Assembly: GCF_007197735.1 (NCBI RefSeq)
Contig: NZ_CP041637.1
Span: forward strand, 744,001 to 808,000
Direction: 5' to 3'
Length of the DNA: 64,000 bases
Source of the DNA: Formosa sediminum
GTDB taxonomy: Bacteria; Bacteroidota; Bacteroidia; Flavobacteriales; Flavobacteriaceae
Each line of letters opens with the position of its first letter. Positions within the stretch are counted from its first letter, which is position 1. The notes under the pieces are model-generated. The model ran no database searches, had not been told where the DNA came from, and saw nothing but the letters and a program-made list of their open reading frames with translations. Positions 45,159 to 54,973 of this stretch are shown in pieces. The translations under genes and the position numbers were made by a program.

Positions 45159-45190
45159 ATTATTATCTTTATTCAAACTAAAATTTAGTT

Positions 45191-46342
45191 ATGAAAATTC
45201 TACTCAAACTTTTTAAGTTTATAGTCCTATTATGTGGCTTACTTATAGTTTTACTATATATATTCGATTACGATTATATTTTAAAAGCTGTACGTATAAC
45301 CTATGGTACCGGACACAAAACTGCATATTTAGAAGATTATAAAAAATTTGATAATCGAGTTATAGCTCACAGTGCACCACAACCTTGGAATATTCATAAC
45401 AACTACAATAAAGCTACCATTACAGATAGTTTAGAACGCACTAATATTGCAAACAAAACTATTGCTTACCTTATTATAAAAAACGATAGTATTTGGTTTG
45501 AAAAATATTATGATGGTTTTAATAAGACCTCTAAAACCAATTCGTTTTCAATGTCAAAAAGTATCGTTTCGGCTATGCTTGGTAAAGCCATTATGGAAGG
45601 TAAAATAAAAAGTTTAGACCAAAAGGTAAGCGATTATTTCCCAGAATTTAAAAAGGAATTATCCACAAACTTAACTGTTGGCGATTTATCGTCTATGGCA
45701 TCTGGATTAGATTGGGACGAATCTTACTATTCTCCTTTTTCTGTAACTACTCGCGCTTATTTTGATGAAAACATAGCTCCTGTGATTCTAAATATGAAAG
45801 GTATAGAAACACCTGGAACATCTTACAAATACCTTAGCGGAAACACCCAATTACTAGGTATGGTTATAGAAAAAGCTACCGGACAAACCATGTCTGGCTA
45901 TTTAAGTGAAGAATTCTGGAAACCCATGGGTTTTGAAAGTGATGCCCTATGGCAACTAGATAGTGAACAACACGGCTTAGAGAAAGCATACTGCTGCATT
46001 GCGAGTAACGCAAGAGATTTTGCTCGTTTTGGAAAACTATATAAAGACCAAGGAAACTGGAATGGAGAACAAATTTTAGATTCCGCATTTATACAAAAAT
46101 CTATAACTCCACGTTTTCCCAATAGTCCAGAATATGGTTACGGTTGGTGGTTAAAAAATATAGGAGATAAACATTTTTTTATGATGCGTGGTCACCTGGG
46201 CCAATATGTAATTGTAGAACCTGAAGACAATATTATAATAGTACGCTTAGGGCATACAAAAGGACCTAAAGGAGATGGCGGCACTTTTTCTAAAGACATT
46301 TTTACGTATATTGAAGAAGGATATAATATGTTAAATGAATGA
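45191..46342 (+). CDS. Serine hydrolase of the beta-lactamase/AmpC family
   Basis: 383 residues. One N-terminal membrane segment (about 4-26) anchors it, with the catalytic domain outside. The Ser-x-x-Lys motif is SFSMSKSIVSAM near residue 120; YLSGNTQ offers the Tyr-x-Asn-like site and MRGHLGQ the third box. Family members are esterases, DD-peptidases or beta-lactamases; the substrate is unclear. The C-terminus overlaps the exonuclease gene by 4 bases. Confidence 0.88.
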   Translation: MKILLKLFKFIVLLCGLLIVLLYIFDYDYILKAVRITYGTGHKTAYLEDYKKFDNRVIAHSAPQPWNIHNNYNKATITDSLERTNIANKTIAYLIIKNDSIWFEKYYDGFNKTSKTNSFSMSKSIVSAMLGKAIMEGKIKSLDQKVSDYFPEFKKELSTNLTVGDLSSMASGLDWDESYYSPFSVTTRAYFDENIAPVILNMKGIETPGTSYKYLSGNTQLLGMVIEKATGQTMSGYLSEEFWKPMGFESDALWQLDSEQHGLEKAYCCIASNARDFARFGKLYKDQGNWNGEQILDSAFIQKSITPRFPNSPEYGYGWWLKNIGDKHFFMMRGHLGQYVIVEPEDNIIIVRLGHTKGPKGDGGTFSKDIFTYIEEGYNMLNE

Positions 46343-47049
46343 TTACTAAACTTAATCTTGAAGACATTTTGTTTTTGGACATTGAAACCGTTCCAGAAAC
46401 CCAGTATTTTTCTGATTTAACAGATACAAAAAAAGAACTTTGGAATTTAAAATCTAAATACCAAAGAAACGAACTCTCTGCTGAAGAATTTTACGAACGG
46501 GCAGGAATTTGGGCAGAATTCGGAAAAATTGTTTGTATTTCTGTTGGATATTTTATTCTAAAGGGTGAAAACAGACAATTTAGAACAACCTCTTTTTATG
46601 GTGAAGAAATTAATATATTAAAAGACTTTAAAAATCTTTTAGAAACACATTACAACCATCCTAGACAGTTATTATGTGCACATAATGGTAAAGAATTCGA
46701 TTTCCCATACATTGCAAGGCGTATGATTATTCATAACATTCCCTTACCTTCTAAACTTAATTTATTTGGAAAAAAACCTTGGGAAGTACCACATTTAGAC
46801 ACTTTAGAATTATGGAAATTTGGTGATTACAAAAACTACACTTCACTTAAATTACTCACTAATATTTTAGGTATACCATCTCCTAAAGACGATATTGACG
46901 GCAGTGAAGTATATCGCGTATATTACCAAGACAAACAAATAGACCGCATAATTGTGTATTGCGAAAAGGACACCATTGCCGTTGCACAAATTTTATTAAG
47001 ACTAAGAGGCGATGCCATTTTAACAGACGACGAAATTATTCATATTTAA
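46339..47049 (+). CDS. PolB-like 3'-5' exonuclease (DEDD fold)
   Basis: 236 residues. The DEDD motifs are FLDIETVPE near residue 13, CAHNGKEFDFPYIARR, and the final Asp in CEKDTIAVAQILLRL. This fits the stand-alone predicted 3'-5' exonucleases related to PolB. It probably acts on DNA or RNA ends in the cytosol. Operon with the serine hydrolase (4-base overlap) and the ABC ATPase, which starts immediately after its stop. Confidence 0.88.
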   Translation: MITKLNLEDILFLDIETVPETQYFSDLTDTKKELWNLKSKYQRNELSAEEFYERAGIWAEFGKIVCISVGYFILKGENRQFRTTSFYGEEINILKDFKNLLETHYNHPRQLLCAHNGKEFDFPYIARRMIIHNIPLPSKLNLFGKKPWEVPHLDTLELWKFGDYKNYTSLKLLTNILGIPSPKDDIDGSEVYRVYYQDKQIDRIIVYCEKDTIAVAQILLRLRGDAILTDDEIIHI

Positions 47050-48726
47050 ATGCCTAAAACACCTTTATTACAGATTGAGAATCTTACCATTTCCTTTAAT
47101 GGTAACGAAGTTATCCACAACATATCTTATCATTTATATGCCAATGAAATTTTAGGTATAGTTGGAGAATCTGGATCAGGGAAGTCTGTATCATCTCTAG
47201 CAATTTTAGGATTGCTCCCTAAAAAAATCACAACATTGTCTGGTGCCATTTATTTTAATACTACAAATCTCACAGCACTAAGCCAGAGTGGATTTCAAGA
47301 GATACGAGGAAATAAAATTGCGATGATATTTCAAGAACCTATGAGTTCATTAAATCCGTCTATGCGTTGTGGCGAACAGGTTGAAGAAATACTAATTCAG
47401 CATACAGGTTTATCGTTATCTCAAGTTAAAAATAAAGTCTTAGCCCTCTTTGAACAAGTTAAATTGCCAGATCCAGAACGTGTTTATAAATCGTATCCAC
47501 ACGAAATTTCAGGAGGTCAAAAACAACGGGTTATGATTGCCATGGCTATTGCTTGTGAACCCGATATTTTAATTGCAGACGAGCCAACAACTGCTTTAGA
47601 TGTTACAGTACAAAAAGAAATTATAGTACTGCTTAAAGAACTACAAGACAAAACACACATGAGTATTATTTTTATTACTCACGATTTAGCTCTAATTTCT
47701 GAAATTGCCGAACGCGTTATTGTTATGTATAAGGGTGATATTGTAGAGCAAGGGACAGCAACAGATATTTTTAATCTGCCACAGCACAATTACACAAAAG
47801 CTCTTATAAACTCTAGGCCATCATTAAATATACGATTAAAAACACTACCTACCATTCAAGATTATTTAAATAATTCATTTGTAAAAAAAATTGTCACTAG
47901 TGAAGAGCGCCAAAAAATACACTCCGCATTATATAAACAATCTCCTTTATTAGAAGTAATTAATCTAGAAAAAGAATACATCTCAAGTTCGGGTTGGTTT
48001 GCTAAACCGCAAACATTTAAAGCCGTTAATAATGTTAGTTTTAAAATTTACGAGGGTGAAACTTTAGGCTTAGTAGGCGAATCAGGTTGCGGAAAATCAA
48101 CCTTAGGGAATGCCATACTTCAGCTCGATAAAGCCACTGCTGGAACTATCCTTTACAAAGGAACAGATATTACTACGCTGTCTAAAAAAGCCATGAGAAC
48201 GCTTAGAAAAGACATACAAATTATCTTTCAAGACCCTTATGCTTCATTAAATCCTAGACTAACCGTGGGGCAAGCCATTATGGAACCTATGACGGTACAT
48301 AAACTCTATAAAAACAAAACAGAACGTAAGGCTAAAGTTTTAGAAATTCTAAACCGAGTAGGGCTCTCTGAAGCATATTTTAATCGTTATCCGCACGAAT
48401 TTTCTGGAGGACAACGCCAACGTATAGGTATTGCAAGAACAATTGCTTTACAACCTAAACTTATTGTTTGTGATGAGTCTGTTTCGGCCTTGGATATTTC
48501 GGTACAAGCTCAGGTTTTAAATCTTTTAAACGAACTTAAAGAAAAGTTTGGCTTTACTTATATATTTATTTCTCACGATTTAGCTGTAGTAAAATACATG
48601 TCGGATCAATTAATTGTGATGAATAAAGGGGAAATCGTAGAAAAAAACGATGCGGATATTGTATATAACAATCCGCACCAAGAGTACACAAAAAGACTAA
48701 TTAAAGCGATTCCAAAAGGATTATAA
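47050..48726 (+). CDS. Fused peptide-type ABC transporter ATPase (DppD-DppF-like)
   Basis: 558 residues with two nucleotide-binding domains. First: Walker A GESGSGKSVSS, Q-loop IFQEPMSSLNPS, signature SGGQKQRV, Walker B LIADEPTT. Second: Walker A GESGCGKSTLG, IFQDPYASLNPR, signature SGGQRQRI, LIVCDESVSAL. The fused layout matches YejF and GsiA-like importers of peptides or microcin C. No permease or binding protein is nearby, so the membrane partners lie elsewhere. The start is directly after the exonuclease stop. Confidence 0.93.
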   Translation: MPKTPLLQIENLTISFNGNEVIHNISYHLYANEILGIVGESGSGKSVSSLAILGLLPKKITTLSGAIYFNTTNLTALSQSGFQEIRGNKIAMIFQEPMSSLNPSMRCGEQVEEILIQHTGLSLSQVKNKVLALFEQVKLPDPERVYKSYPHEISGGQKQRVMIAMAIACEPDILIADEPTTALDVTVQKEIIVLLKELQDKTHMSIIFITHDLALISEIAERVIVMYKGDIVEQGTATDIFNLPQHNYTKALINSRPSLNIRLKTLPTIQDYLNNSFVKKIVTSEERQKIHSALYKQSPLLEVINLEKEYISSSGWFAKPQTFKAVNNVSFKIYEGETLGLVGESGCGKSTLGNAILQLDKATAGTILYKGTDITTLSKKAMRTLRKDIQIIFQDPYASLNPRLTVGQAIMEPMTVHKLYKNKTERKAKVLEILNRVGLSEAYFNRYPHEFSGGQRQRIGIARTIALQPKLIVCDESVSALDISVQAQVLNLLNELKEKFGFTYIFISHDLAVVKYMSDQLIVMNKGEIVEKNDADIVYNNPHQEYTKRLIKAIPKGL

Positions 48727-48826
48727 CATAAACACCTTTTTCACTAAGTATATAAAATTTCTAACGAATAATCTGGTATTATAATACGCTTCATATAATT
48801 TACTCTCAGCGTAGTGAGGTTCGTCA

Positions 48827-48992
48827 GGTAGATTTGGGGCTACATTCATAATCGTTAGTTTTTGGCAGATTTGGGATCTATATAAAACAGTATTTTTGGG
48901 TATTGTAAATATCTAACTTAAATTCGATAAAACCGTTAAAAAGCATTATAAAATCGATAAAATGCACTATTTTTTAACATTTGGCAGATTTT
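48827..48992 (+). repeat. Dispersed short motif, copy group 2
   Basis: GGTAGATTTGGGGC (48827-48840), TTTGGCAGATTTGGG (48861-48875) and TTTGGCAGATTTT (48980-48992) lie in a 286-base gap between convergent genes. They share a consensus of about TTTGGCAGATTTGGGG with copies after purF. No terminator is visible for either flanking gene. Confidence 0.4.
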
Positions 48993-49012
48993 AAATTAAA
49001 TTTTACTTTAGT

Positions 49013-49666
49013 TTAAAATTTCATTTCGGGAATATCACCTTCAACAATTAATTTTCCTGCGGTAGCCTTAATTATTTCATCTACAGAAACACCAGGAGCT
49101 CGCTCTAATAATTTGAATCCGTTTTCATGTATTTCTAAAACAGCTAGATTAGTTACAATCTTTTTTACGCAACCTACACCTGTAAGGGGTAAGCTGCATT
49201 GTTTTAATAATTTTGAAGCTCCTGCTTTATTGGTATGCATCATAGCTACAATAATATTTTGAGCACTAGCGACTAAATCCATCGCACCGCCCATACCTTT
49301 AACCATTTTTCCGGGAATTTTCCAATTGGCAATATCTCCTGCTTCTGAAACTTCCATGGCTCCAAGAATCGTTAAATCGACATGTTGACCACGAATCATA
49401 GCAAAACTAGTTGCCGAATCAAAAAAACTAGCTCCTGGCAAAGTGGTAATCGTTTGTTTACCGGCATTAATAATGTCTGCATCTTCTTCGCCTTCAAAAG
49501 GAAACGGTCCCATACCCAATACACCATTTTCACTCTGAAATTCAACCTGAATATCATCCCTCACATAATTCGCTACCAACGTAGGAATACCTATACCTAA
49601 GTTTACATAATAACCATCTTTAACCTCTTGTGCAATACGTTTTGCAATTCCTATTTTATCTAACAT
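49013..49666 (-). CDS. scoB: 3-oxoacid CoA-transferase subunit B
   Basis: 217 residues. The beta subunit carries the catalytic Glu in FQSENGVLGMGPFP and GLGIPTLVANYV at the N-terminus. With subunit A it moves CoA from succinyl-CoA to acetoacetate or a related acid. It is separated from subunit A by a four-helix-bundle gene, which is unusual because the two normally touch. Confidence 0.94.
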   Translation of the reverse strand: MLDKIGIAKRIAQEVKDGYYVNLGIGIPTLVANYVRDDIQVEFQSENGVLGMGPFPFEGEEDADIINAGKQTITTLPGASFFDSATSFAMIRGQHVDLTILGAMEVSEAGDIANWKIPGKMVKGMGGAMDLVASAQNIIVAMMHTNKAGASKLLKQCSLPLTGVGCVKKIVTNLAVLEIHENGFKLLERAPGVSVDEIIKATAGKLIVEGDIPEMKF

Positions 49667-49706
49667 CTTTTTAATGTAATAATTAGTAAATGAAATAATG
49701 TAGCAA

Positions 49707-50053
49707 TTATTTACTCTTATAGCTAGAACTCAAAATTTTATATAATATTAATGCTAATTCATTAAAAGGCTCTTTTAAAACAGCAGGATTTTCATATTGC
49801 TTAGAGCGCTCACATAAGGTAACCCAATACTTAGTTTCCTCTAATTCTTTAGCAGCTATTTTTAATTTATGAATAAAATCGGCTCTACTTTCTGCATTTT
49901 GAGCTTCATGAATATGTGCCCCAATACTGGTTCCTGATTTTAATAATTGATTTGCAATTATATATTTTTTATTAGTCTCTAAAATTTCACAATACTCAAT
50001 AATCAACAAAGCAAACGCTACTACTTTTCTAATATGACATTTGGTTTTTTCAT
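49707..50053 (-). CDS. Four-helix-bundle (S23-type) protein, N-terminal frameshift
   Basis: About 115 residues if a frameshift is allowed. The body is clear: LLKSGTSIGAHIHEAQNAES and ADFIHKLKIAAKELEETKYW, partly, as in proteins encoded inside 23S rRNA intervening sequences. Homologous reading extends upstream (NEKTKCHIRKVVAFALLIIEYC), but the only ATG (50053) is one base out of frame: after ATG there are six A (complement of 50045-50050), and seven would join it. Otherwise translation must start at TTG 50009 and lose part of helix 1. It sits between scoA and scoB. Role unknown. Confidence 0.7.
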
Positions 50054-50127
50054 TAGTAATCTTATTAAAATATATTAGATTATTACAGCGCTACATTGTA
50101 TAATTATTACATTTATTAATTTCTACA

Positions 50128-50820
50128 TTACCTCACCGTTCGCTGTTCAATACGCTTCTCATAACCTTTACCTTGAAAAATACGTTGTACAAAAATGCCG
50201 GGCACATGAATTTGATTCGGATCTAATTCGCCAACAGGCACTAATTCCTCAACCTCAGCAACTGTAATTTTTGCTGCACCACACATTACGGGATTAAAAT
50301 TTCTGGCTGTACCCTTAAATATTAGATTTCCTGCTTCATCTCCTTTCCACGCTTTTACAAAAGCAAAATCGGCTTTAAACGCATGTTCTAGTACATACAT
50401 TTTACCATCAAACTCTCGAGTTTCTTTACCTTCAGCCACTTCGGTTCCATACCCTGCTGGTGTATAAATGGCAGGAAACCCTGCTTTTGCAGCACGACAA
50501 CGTTCGGCTAATGTGCCTTGCGGAATTAACTCTACATCGAGTTCACCACTCAGCATTTGTCGTTCAAACTCGTCATTTTCGCCCACATAAGACGATATCA
50601 TTTTTTTGATTTGTTTTTTTTGAAGTAACAATCCTAAACCAAAATCATCTACTCCCGCGTTATTAGAAATACAGGTTAACCCTGTAACTTCTAACCGAAC
50701 CAATTCAGTAATTGCATTTTCAGGTATACCACACAAACCAAAACCGCCAAGCATAAACGTCATATTACTGGTAACGCCTTCAAAAGCGTCTTTTACAGAA
50801 TGTACTGTTTTTTTAATCAT
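50128..50820 (-). CDS. scoA: 3-oxoacid CoA-transferase subunit A
   Basis: 230 residues. The alpha-subunit landmarks are [30 protein letters not shown], and [12 protein letters not shown]-like [16 protein letters not shown], then [19 protein letters not shown]. It binds the carboxylic acid and CoA with subunit B. Encoded on minus, first of the three-gene block. Confidence 0.94.
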   Translation of the reverse strand: MIKKTVHSVKDAFEGVTSNMTFMLGGFGLCGIPENAITELVRLEVTGLTCISNNAGVDDFGLGLLLQKKQIKKMISSYVGENDEFERQMLSGELDVELIPQGTLAERCRAAKAGFPAIYTPAGYGTEVAEGKETREFDGKMYVLEHAFKADFAFVKAWKGDEAGNLIFKGTARNFNPVMCGAAKITVAEVEELVPVGELDPNQIHVPGIFVQRIFQGKGYEKRIEQRTVR

Positions 50821-50995
50821 GATATTTCGAATTTACTTACTCTTAAAAATACGAAATTATTTCATGACTAAATTTATTAATAATGCAGTGTAAAAGGGTG
50901 TAAATCTTGAATAATTAATAATTTAGAAATATTAGCTCATTTATAAGTTATTATACTCATTCCTTCACTAAGCATAAACAACCAATTTATTTTCC

Positions 50996-53674
50996 TTAAA
51001 ACCTATATTCTAATTTTAAAAGTATAAATCTTGGCAACAATCTATATTCGGTTGAAGATGTACTAATGTCACTAACAGTATATTTTCTAAACTGTTTTGT
51101 GTTTAATAAATTTTTTCCTGTTACTCCTATTTTTATTTTACTTTCAACAAATTGATAATTCGCTTCAAAATCTAAAAAATAATATTCATTTTTTGAGGTT
51201 AAGCTTCCAAAATAATACCGCTCAGACTGTAATTGCACATCAACTATTTCTGATAACATAAACGTTAAATCTAAAAAACTAACCGTATCTGTAAACGAAT
51301 TTGTAATCGTAGTTTCTATCTTCGATGTTGTCCATTTAGTTCCTAAATGATAATTAAAAAACCCTTTAAATCCAGAACGGAGTTCTAATCCATAATTGTA
51401 ATTATGAGTTGTAACTTTACGTAGTTCTGAATTATTTACACTGTTTTTGAATTCACTTTTAGTATAGCCTAAATCTAGTTTTAAGTTAGACGATATGGAT
51501 TTAAAATAATAATCGAGCTTAGAACTGATAGTAAAGAAGGATCTATCGTGAATTCGTATTTTTTCTGATTGGGAATAATTTTGTTTCACAATGCTTTGTG
51601 TAGAAAGGAAATCATGATTTTTGGTGTACACAAAAAATGTGTTTGCAAAAAAACGATCGCTCCAATTTCCAAACATATAATTAACTGTAATACTAGAGGC
51701 ATCTAACTGATTAAATCTGGATGTTCCTTTAGAAAACGAACGAAAACTGGTTAATACATAATCGCTGTACACATCTAAAACCCCAACATTTGTAGTGTTA
51801 TAAGAATAGGTAGAGGTTACCTTATTTTTGTTGTTTATCTTCCAATCTAAACCTAAACTTGGATTAACAAAAAAAGGCCTTTGATTATCTGAATGTTCAT
51901 TATTTTCTAATTCATTAAATAGCTGATGTAAATCTAATTTTCCAATTATTTTAAATGTGTTTAAATCTAAAATGTATTTACTTTTTAAATACAAATCATT
52001 TACCGTATACATGGTTCTATTTTGGTAACCTGTAGGATTTTCTAATAGTAAGTTTTCATCATATAATGAAAATGTAGTATTTAATTTATCTTTTCTAAAG
52101 GTATTTCCTAGTTGTAATTCTAAAAGGTTTTCATTTTCTTTTTTATCTAGTAAATGCGCATTGACTCCAACAAATTGCATATGGTTTGCACTGTATTGCT
52201 TTACATTATTTGCTGTGCTTTCATCTGGAAAAAGATCCTGAAAAAGGAATTGATTTACACTATAATTTTGTGGTGTATTTTCGTCTATAAGTCGTCCGGT
52301 GAGCAAAAGCACACGTTTATCTTTAAACTTATTGGTGTAATTTATACTCTGATCGAAACGTGTGTTCTTGTCGTTTAAATTTTCGGTCGTATTCAAACCA
52401 TTAAACACCAAATTAGAACCGTCTTGATAGGTACTTATATTGTATTTGGTAGTACTTTCCAACATTTCGGTTTCAGAAATATTATACGTTGCATCTACCT
52501 TACCAAAAGCAGTTTTAGCTTTTTTTCTCAGTTTATAATCTTCGGTATTAATAAAGTCGGTGCCGTTAGCATAAACAACATCGGTAGTTTTTCTATAAAA
52601 ATTGGTTTCATCCCAATTAAAAAAACCAAGTGCTTTAATTTTTAATTTTTCGGTCGGATTAAAAATGGCATTTAAAGATACCAATTCGGCATTGTTAAAA
52701 TTGGTTCTGCTTTTTTTAAAATCTAGCTGTGTTGCCGACAAATTTATAAGTGTATTTGCATTTTGGTTGTCGCCAATATGCCCTGGGTCATTTAATCGAA
52801 ACGGATTAATTAAATTTTGAATGTCGCCTGTAGCATCCTTCCCTATCGAGTTTAGGTTAGTTAAAAAGTAATATTTATTTTTCTTACCAAAGTTCATTAA
52901 GTTTCCTTTTAGTTCGTAAAAATTATCGTTACCTAAACTGGTCTGTATGTTACCAAACCAAATTCGTTTTGCACTTTCATCGAGTTTTAAATTTAAAGCC
53001 ACCTTATCGCTGTCTTCTACACCTTTTAGTAAATGGTTATTCGAGTAATTTTTTAAAACCTCGACTTCATCAATTACATACGCAGGCATATTTTTTGACA
53101 ATATTTTATAGCCCTTTTCAAAAAAATCGTCGCCATCAACCATTATTTTTTCAATCTCTTGGTTACCTACTCTTATTTTACCATCGCTATCTATATTTAA
53201 ACCTGGTATGTTTTCTAGTAACTCTTCTACCGTTTGTTCTGTATCGTTGGTAAAGTATTTAGTTTTAAACCTAATGGTGTCTTTTTGTACAGAAATGGGT
53301 TTTTCGGCCGCAATAAAAACCTCATCTAAAGCCATGGCTTTTTCGTGTAAAACCACATTAAATTGAACCGTTTTATTCTCGGCAGTTAAATTTATTGGAA
53401 GTTTTTTGGTGTGATAGCCTAGTGCCGAAAATTCTAAAACAAACGTACCAGAATCTATATCTTCTATAGCATAAGATCCATTTACATTAGAAAACCCATA
53501 AGTCACTAAAGCATTACTGTTATCTTTTAATAAAATATTTACAGATGCTAAGGCGCCTATACTATCTGTTACCGTTCCAGAAATTGTAGTTTGGGCATAC
53601 CCGAAATACGAATACAACAACATAACGGCAATAATACTGGTTTGGGCAAATTTTTTGCAAGTGGTTTTGGGCAT
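50996..53674 (-). CDS. TonB-receptor-like outer-membrane beta-barrel protein
   Basis: 892 residues with signal peptide (MLLYSYFGYAQ). A carboxypeptidase-like domain (about 30-115: ISGTVTDSIGALASVNILL, in part) precedes a plug-like domain (TVEELLENIPGLNIDSDGKI, about 145-230) and a large barrel ending FILLKLEYRF with the terminal aromatic. This is the outer-membrane beta-barrel family that accompanies GLPGLI proteins. It probably moves a small molecule or peptide across the outer membrane. The GLPGLI gene lies 192 bases upstream on the same strand, and they probably work together. Confidence 0.88.
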   Translation of the reverse strand: MPKTTCKKFAQTSIIAVMLLYSYFGYAQTTISGTVTDSIGALASVNILLKDNSNALVTYGFSNVNGSYAIEDIDSGTFVLEFSALGYHTKKLPINLTAENKTVQFNVVLHEKAMALDEVFIAAEKPISVQKDTIRFKTKYFTNDTEQTVEELLENIPGLNIDSDGKIRVGNQEIEKIMVDGDDFFEKGYKILSKNMPAYVIDEVEVLKNYSNNHLLKGVEDSDKVALNLKLDESAKRIWFGNIQTSLGNDNFYELKGNLMNFGKKNKYYFLTNLNSIGKDATGDIQNLINPFRLNDPGHIGDNQNANTLINLSATQLDFKKSRTNFNNAELVSLNAIFNPTEKLKIKALGFFNWDETNFYRKTTDVVYANGTDFINTEDYKLRKKAKTAFGKVDATYNISETEMLESTTKYNISTYQDGSNLVFNGLNTTENLNDKNTRFDQSINYTNKFKDKRVLLLTGRLIDENTPQNYSVNQFLFQDLFPDESTANNVKQYSANHMQFVGVNAHLLDKKENENLLELQLGNTFRKDKLNTTFSLYDENLLLENPTGYQNRTMYTVNDLYLKSKYILDLNTFKIIGKLDLHQLFNELENNEHSDNQRPFFVNPSLGLDWKINNKNKVTSTYSYNTTNVGVLDVYSDYVLTSFRSFSKGTSRFNQLDASSITVNYMFGNWSDRFFANTFFVYTKNHDFLSTQSIVKQNYSQSEKIRIHDRSFFTISSKLDYYFKSISSNLKLDLGYTKSEFKNSVNNSELRKVTTHNYNYGLELRSGFKGFFNYHLGTKWTTSKIETTITNSFTDTVSFLDLTFMLSEIVDVQLQSERYYFGSLTSKNEYYFLDFEANYQFVESKIKIGVTGKNLLNTKQFRKYTVSDISTSSTEYRLLPRFILLKLEYRF

Positions 53675-53866
53675 TAAGTAATTTGTTTTAGGCGTAGGTA
53701 TTTAAAACAATATGCATTTATAAAAGAAACAATCTTATAACAAATTATTACTCGGTTGGAGACTAAAAACCTGAAACGCTTTACTAAACCTGCTCTTAAG
53801 AGAACCTAAACCAAATTCAGGTTGAGGCTCGTTTTGTGATTTCAGAAACTAAAAATTCTACAACAA

Positions 53867-54658
53867 CTAATTCGATTCAGTTTCATTTTCTTCTTCCCAT
53901 TCAAAAATACGTTCCATACCATCTCCTTTTTTTTCTATATGTTTTCTAGTTACTTTTCTATCCCTAGGCATACTAGCAATAATTCGATTTACAAACTCTT
54001 CTTCAGATGCTCTCTTAAGGTCAATAAATGGTTTTAACTGAATAGGTTTAATGTTAGTTGTAGGCAATTGTAAATCATTTGTTAACTTCCCAGTGTTTTC
54101 AAGATTCAAACTAATCGCTAAAAAATCTACTTTACTGGCAGTATCTTTAATTTTTAAAATTAAGCCTGGTAACCCCTGTAATTTCCATGGCCCATAACGT
54201 ACAGGAATATCCATCGCGAACCAAGCGATATACCTTCTTCCTCTAAATTCACCCACTGCCTTATTACATAACTGACCTAAAATAGTATCTTGATCTTTAA
54301 ATGAAATATCCCAACTTATCTTTGGAAGTGTTTCAAAAATTAAATAGGTTTCAGAGTCTACCGACTCTTGGGTATGCAATGTTTTATCTTTTGTATTTAC
54401 ATAATATTTTGTCTGATCATCATCTTTGTCTAAATCATAGTCAATAACTTTTGTGCCTGAACTATGGCTAGAAGTATATTCGCCTGCGACATAACACGAT
54501 CTAGTATCTGAAAAATAAAGTGTCCCTGTATTTTGGGCAGGATAATCGATATTTAGTTTTAAACTATATACAACTGTGCCTTGCATGGCCTTATTTTGAG
54601 CAAGTACAAGTGATGAAATTAGTAAAAAAACGTAAGTTATAATGTTTTTCATATACAA
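53867..54658 (-). CDS. GLPGLI family protein
   Basis: 263 residues with a signal peptide (IITYVFLLISSLVLAQ). The name-giving motif is present as WKLQGLPGLILKIKD near residue 165. The family is restricted to Bacteroidota, exported, and paired with TonB-type barrels; activity is unknown. The C-terminus is basic then acidic (RKHIEKKGDGMERIFEWEEE). Confident family assignment, no function. Confidence 0.92.
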   Translation of the reverse strand: MYMKNIITYVFLLISSLVLAQNKAMQGTVVYSLKLNIDYPAQNTGTLYFSDTRSCYVAGEYTSSHSSGTKVIDYDLDKDDDQTKYYVNTKDKTLHTQESVDSETYLIFETLPKISWDISFKDQDTILGQLCNKAVGEFRGRRYIAWFAMDIPVRYGPWKLQGLPGLILKIKDTASKVDFLAISLNLENTGKLTNDLQLPTTNIKPIQLKPFIDLKRASEEEFVNRIIASMPRDRKVTRKHIEKKGDGMERIFEWEEENETESN

Positions 54659-54669
54659 GTTTTATTCTA

Positions 54670-54704
54670 AAAATAACTTGTTGAAAGTTTTTCAACAAGT
54701 TATT
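54670..54704 (-). terminator. Hairpin terminator between the small secreted protein and the GLPGLI gene
   Basis: 14-bp perfect stem (54672-54685 with 54691-54704), 5-base loop, T run on minus. It lies 10 bases after the small protein's stop. Confidence 0.8.
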
Positions 54705-54714
54705 AAATTATTTC

Positions 54715-54973
54715 CTACCTAAGAACAAATACAACTCCACCACAATCTTCATAACCATCAGGAGCTTCAATAGTAAATTCCCCAATAACTGAACCATCTG
54801 CCCTTTTAACTACATATAGTACACTACAAGGTAACTCTTCTAATTCTATTGACATTTGTTTATTATTTATTACAGTTTCTTCAAAATCATTAATAACATT
54901 AACCTTTATAATGTTATTATTTGCAATTCCATGTACTCCAACTAATAAAAAAAACATATAATATATTTTTCAT
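54715..54973 (-). CDS. Small secreted protein, signal peptide frameshifted
   Basis: The in-frame product from 54957 is 80 residues (MFFLLVGVHGIANNN, then VIEGEFTIEAPDGYEDCGGVVFVLR-like ending). A better start lies at 54973, where ATG AAA AAT ATA TTA TAT gives MKNILYV, a proper signal-peptide start, but it is out of frame. A run of eight T (complement of 54947-54954) would need seven to join them. The mature part has two cysteines and no recognised family. It may be intact with a sequencing error, or broken. Confidence 0.55.

Noticed and set aside
53735-53853. Open frame of about 39 codons on minus between the GLPGLI and barrel genes
   Set aside because: It reads smoothly (GLGSLKSRFSKAFQVFSLQ) but has no ATG, GTG or TTG start, follows a TAG, and matches no family I know. 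A relic is possible, but a gene is not supported.
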